Shown: in pieces, positions 14,208 through 15,536 of the stretch
How the letters are laid out: each line of letters starts with the position of its first letter
How positions within the stretch are numbered: the first letter of the stretch is position 1
NCBI GenBank assembly: GCA_050743365.1
Contig: JBOGFI010000220.1
Coordinates: 1-15,536, forward strand
Direction of reading: 5' to 3'
Length of the DNA stretch: 15,536 nucleotides
Source: JBOGFI01 sp050743365
Lineage (GTDB): Bacteria; Actinomycetota; Acidimicrobiia; IMCC26256; JACDBD01
Translations under genes and position numbers: made by a program
The notes under the pieces: model-generated
Databases searched by the model: none
Seen by the model: only the letters and a program-made list of their open reading frames with translations
Told to the model about the DNA's origin: nothing

Positions 14208-14264
14208 GCCCCGAGTGTCCCCGTCCCTTGACCGCCCGGTCAAGCGCCGGGGATGCTCGTGGCA
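14207..14264. promoter_or_regulatory. Symmetric divergent promoter region between acyl-CoA and alcohol dehydrogenase genes
   Basis: Plus strand: TTGACC (14228-14233) as -35, 18 nt, GATGCT (14252-14257) as -10, then 6 nt to ATG 14264. Minus strand: TTGACC (14243-14238), 18 nt, GACACT (14219-14214), then 6 nt to ATG 14207. Both -10s are weak, but spacing is identical on the two strands and both put the transcription start at or next to the ATG. The -35s are the two arms of one palindrome. Confidence 0.5.
14227..14244. promoter_or_regulatory. Perfect palindromic operator (TetR-family style)
   Basis: CTTGACCG, CC, CGGTCAAG: a perfect 8-bp inverted repeat with a 2-bp centre. It overlaps both putative -35 hexamers in the 56-nt gap between two divergent dehydrogenase genes. 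Such 16-18 bp palindromes with TGACC/GGTCA arms are typical of TetR-family repressors of fatty-acid and lipid catabolism. No regulator gene is in the window. Confidence 0.7.
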
Positions 14265-15337
14265 TGCGGGCAGCAGTCGCACGGGCAGGGCAGATGGTGG
14301 TGGAGGACCTCCGCGAGCCGGAGCCGGGCGAGGGTCACGCCCTGGTCGCGGTGAAGGCGTGCGGGATCTGCGGCTCCGACCTCCACACCTTGCGCCACGC
14401 GCATCACATGCTCGACGTCGCCGAGGCCACCGGCATGGGCGGCGGGTTCGACCCCGAGCGCGACTACGTGATGGGCCACGAGTACGTGGCCGAGGTGCTC
14501 GAGCTCGGCCCCGCCACCGACGGCGTCGCGATCGCGCCCGGCGACCTCGTCGTCTCGATCCCCGTCCTGATCGCGGGCACCGAGCTCGTCGCGCTCGGCT
14601 TCTCGAACGACTACCCAGGCGCATTCGCGGAGCGCATGCTGCTGACCGCGGGCGCGTGCATCCCGGTGCCGAACGGGCTCGACCACCGCCGCGCCGCGCT
14701 GACCGAGCCCATGGCGGTCGGTCTGCACTCCGTGAACAAGTCGGGCATCACGCCCGGCGATGCCGCGCTCGTCGTCGGGTGCGGGCCCATTGGCCTTGCC
14801 ATCATCGTGTGGCTGGCGGCGCGGGGTATCGAGCCGATCGTCGCGTCCGACCTGTCATCCCGGCGGAGGGCACTGGCGGCGGAGCTCGGCGCGAACGTGG
14901 TGGTCGATCCGCGCGAGGAGCCGATCTTCGACGCCTGGCGCCGCGTCGACGGGATGCGCTCGGTCGTCGTCTACGAAGCGGTCGGAGTCGCCGGCATGCT
15001 CGACGACGTCATCTTCGATGCTCCACCGCAGGCGCGCGTCCTCGTCGCGGGCGTGTGTATGGAGCCCGACACGATCCGTCCGTTCATCGGGGTCGTGAAG
15101 GAGATCAACCTCCAGTTCGCGTTCGGCTACGACCCGGTCGAGTTCGCGGAGACCCTGCGCGCGATCGCGGACGGCACGATCGACGTCGCCCCGCTCATCA
15201 CCGGTGCGGTGGGCATCGAGGGCGTCGCCGCCGCGTTCGACACGCTCGCCGATCCCGAGACGCACGTGAAGATCCTCGTCGAGCCGGACGCGCCCGCCGA
15301 TCTCACGCCGCTCGGCGATACGCCCCCGGGCCGCTGA
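14264..15337 (+). CDS. Zinc-type alcohol dehydrogenase (MDR superfamily)
   Basis: 357 residues. The catalytic zinc ligands are visible: Cys36 in CGICGSDLH and His72-Glu73 in GHEYVAEVLELG. The nucleotide-binding fold has VVGCGPIGLAIIVWLAARG, with an acidic residue (SDLSS) at the end of the second strand, favouring NAD(H). The four-Cys lobe that binds structural zinc in many ADHs is absent, and the CGICGSD to GHE stretch is longer than usual (HAHHMLDVAEATGMGGGF). It oxidises an alcohol or reduces an aldehyde or ketone of unknown identity. ATG 14264 follows the symmetric promoter without a strong ribosome-binding site. The gene overlaps the last 35 nt of the convergent gene at the right edge. 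Confidence 0.92.
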   Translation: MRAAVARAGQMVVEDLREPEPGEGHALVAVKACGICGSDLHTLRHAHHMLDVAEATGMGGGFDPERDYVMGHEYVAEVLELGPATDGVAIAPGDLVVSIPVLIAGTELVALGFSNDYPGAFAERMLLTAGACIPVPNGLDHRRAALTEPMAVGLHSVNKSGITPGDAALVVGCGPIGLAIIVWLAARGIEPIVASDLSSRRRALAAELGANVVVDPREEPIFDAWRRVDGMRSVVVYEAVGVAGMLDDVIFDAPPQARVLVAGVCMEPDTIRPFIGVVKEINLQFAFGYDPVEFAETLRAIADGTIDVAPLITGAVGIEGVAAAFDTLADPETHVKILVEPDAPADLTPLGDTPPGR

Positions 15338-15536
15338 ACATCCCGCGGTGCCACCGGCGCGGCGTCACGAGGAGCGCGCGCGGGTAGTCCTCGTACATCC
15401 AGCGGGCGAAGTTGCGACGCGTCCATGCGCTCAGGTCGACGGCCCGCAGAGCGGCGCGCGCTCCCGTTGGTGACGAGAGCACTCGCTGGAGGAGCGCGGC
15501 CACGCGCAGGTCGGCACGCAGCGCGTAATCCACGGC
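15303..15536 (-). CDS. C-terminal end of a probable geranylgeranyl-reductase-like flavoprotein (partial)
   Basis: 77 residues are visible; the frame stays open to the window edge (GCC GTG GAT ...), so the N-terminal part, including any FAD-binding motif, lies outside. The sequence is basic and helical (YALRADLRVAALLQRVLS, FARWMYEDYPRALLVTPRRW). This resembles the C-terminal helices of geranylgeranyl reductase family FAD oxidoreductases, which reduce isoprenoid double bonds, but a short tail alone cannot prove it. The TGA at 15305-15303 lies inside the alcohol dehydrogenase gene, a convergent 35-nt overlap. Confidence 0.45.
   Translation of the reverse strand, partial: AVDYALRADLRVAALLQRVLSSPTGARAALRAVDLSAWTRRNFARWMYEDYPRALLVTPRRWHRGMFSGPGAYRRAA

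Noticed and set aside
14208..14624. 139-codon N-terminal extension of the acyl-CoA dehydrogenase
   Set aside because: It is Arg-rich, runs through the palindromic operator and into the divergent dehydrogenase gene, and the family begins at MAIDFTLPPD.
14143..15387. 414-codon frame on the plus strand over the alcohol dehydrogenase
   Set aside because: Arg-rich shadow of the dehydrogenase frame; no domain visible.

Overview
The window looks like part of a high-GC actinobacterial chromosome, perhaps from an uncultured Acidimicrobiia-like lineage; this is inferred, as no marker gene is present. Supporting signs are many GTG starts, several start codons 6-8 nt after a TANNNT -10 hexamer (leaderless style), and typical actinobacterial families: a TIGR03086-type protein, VOC proteins, SnoaL-like and MEST-like hydrolases, a P450 and acyl-CoA enzymes. 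No tRNA, rRNA, CRISPR array, transposase or integrase was recognised.

Left part (1-5.3 kb). Two PhnB-like VOC genes in the same orientation (one cut by the left edge) are about 92% identical at DNA level and bracket a secreted alpha/beta hydrolase and a mycothiol-dependent-isomerase-like DinB protein. A tight minus-strand operon follows: DUF1326 (Cys-rich), DUF2182 (membrane protein with Cys, Met and His clusters) and a small VOC protein, with a candidate promoter in front and a strong hairpin right after the last stop codon. This block is lower in GC than the right part and is the best candidate here for a little-understood, probably metal-handling, system.

Middle (5.3-9.4 kb). A proline-free coiled-coil protein and an alpha/beta hydrolase lie on the minus strand, then an NTF2-like protein and a MEST/dehalogenase-like hydrolase on the plus strand. 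Two convergent intergenic gaps (8076-8246 and 9313-9376) consist of long and short forms of one palindromic repeat running from stop codon to stop codon. A 2OG/Fe(II)-type oxygenase and a truncated SDR are divergently transcribed from closely spaced, apparently leaderless promoters. The SDR loses its catalytic half just before the short repeat.

Right part (9.4-15.5 kb). A cytochrome P450, an acyl-CoA carboxylase beta subunit interrupted by a frameshift near 11599, a histidine phosphatase, an ACAD10/11-like acyl-CoA dehydrogenase, a zinc-type alcohol dehydrogenase and the C-terminal end of a probable geranylgeranyl-reductase-like flavoprotein. The dehydrogenase pair is divergent around a perfect 8+2+8 palindrome (14227-14244) whose centre is 28.5 nt from each ATG, which suggests one TetR-like repressor switches both. 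Overall the right part reads as lipid, alcohol or xenobiotic catabolism; the actual substrates cannot be read from the sequence.
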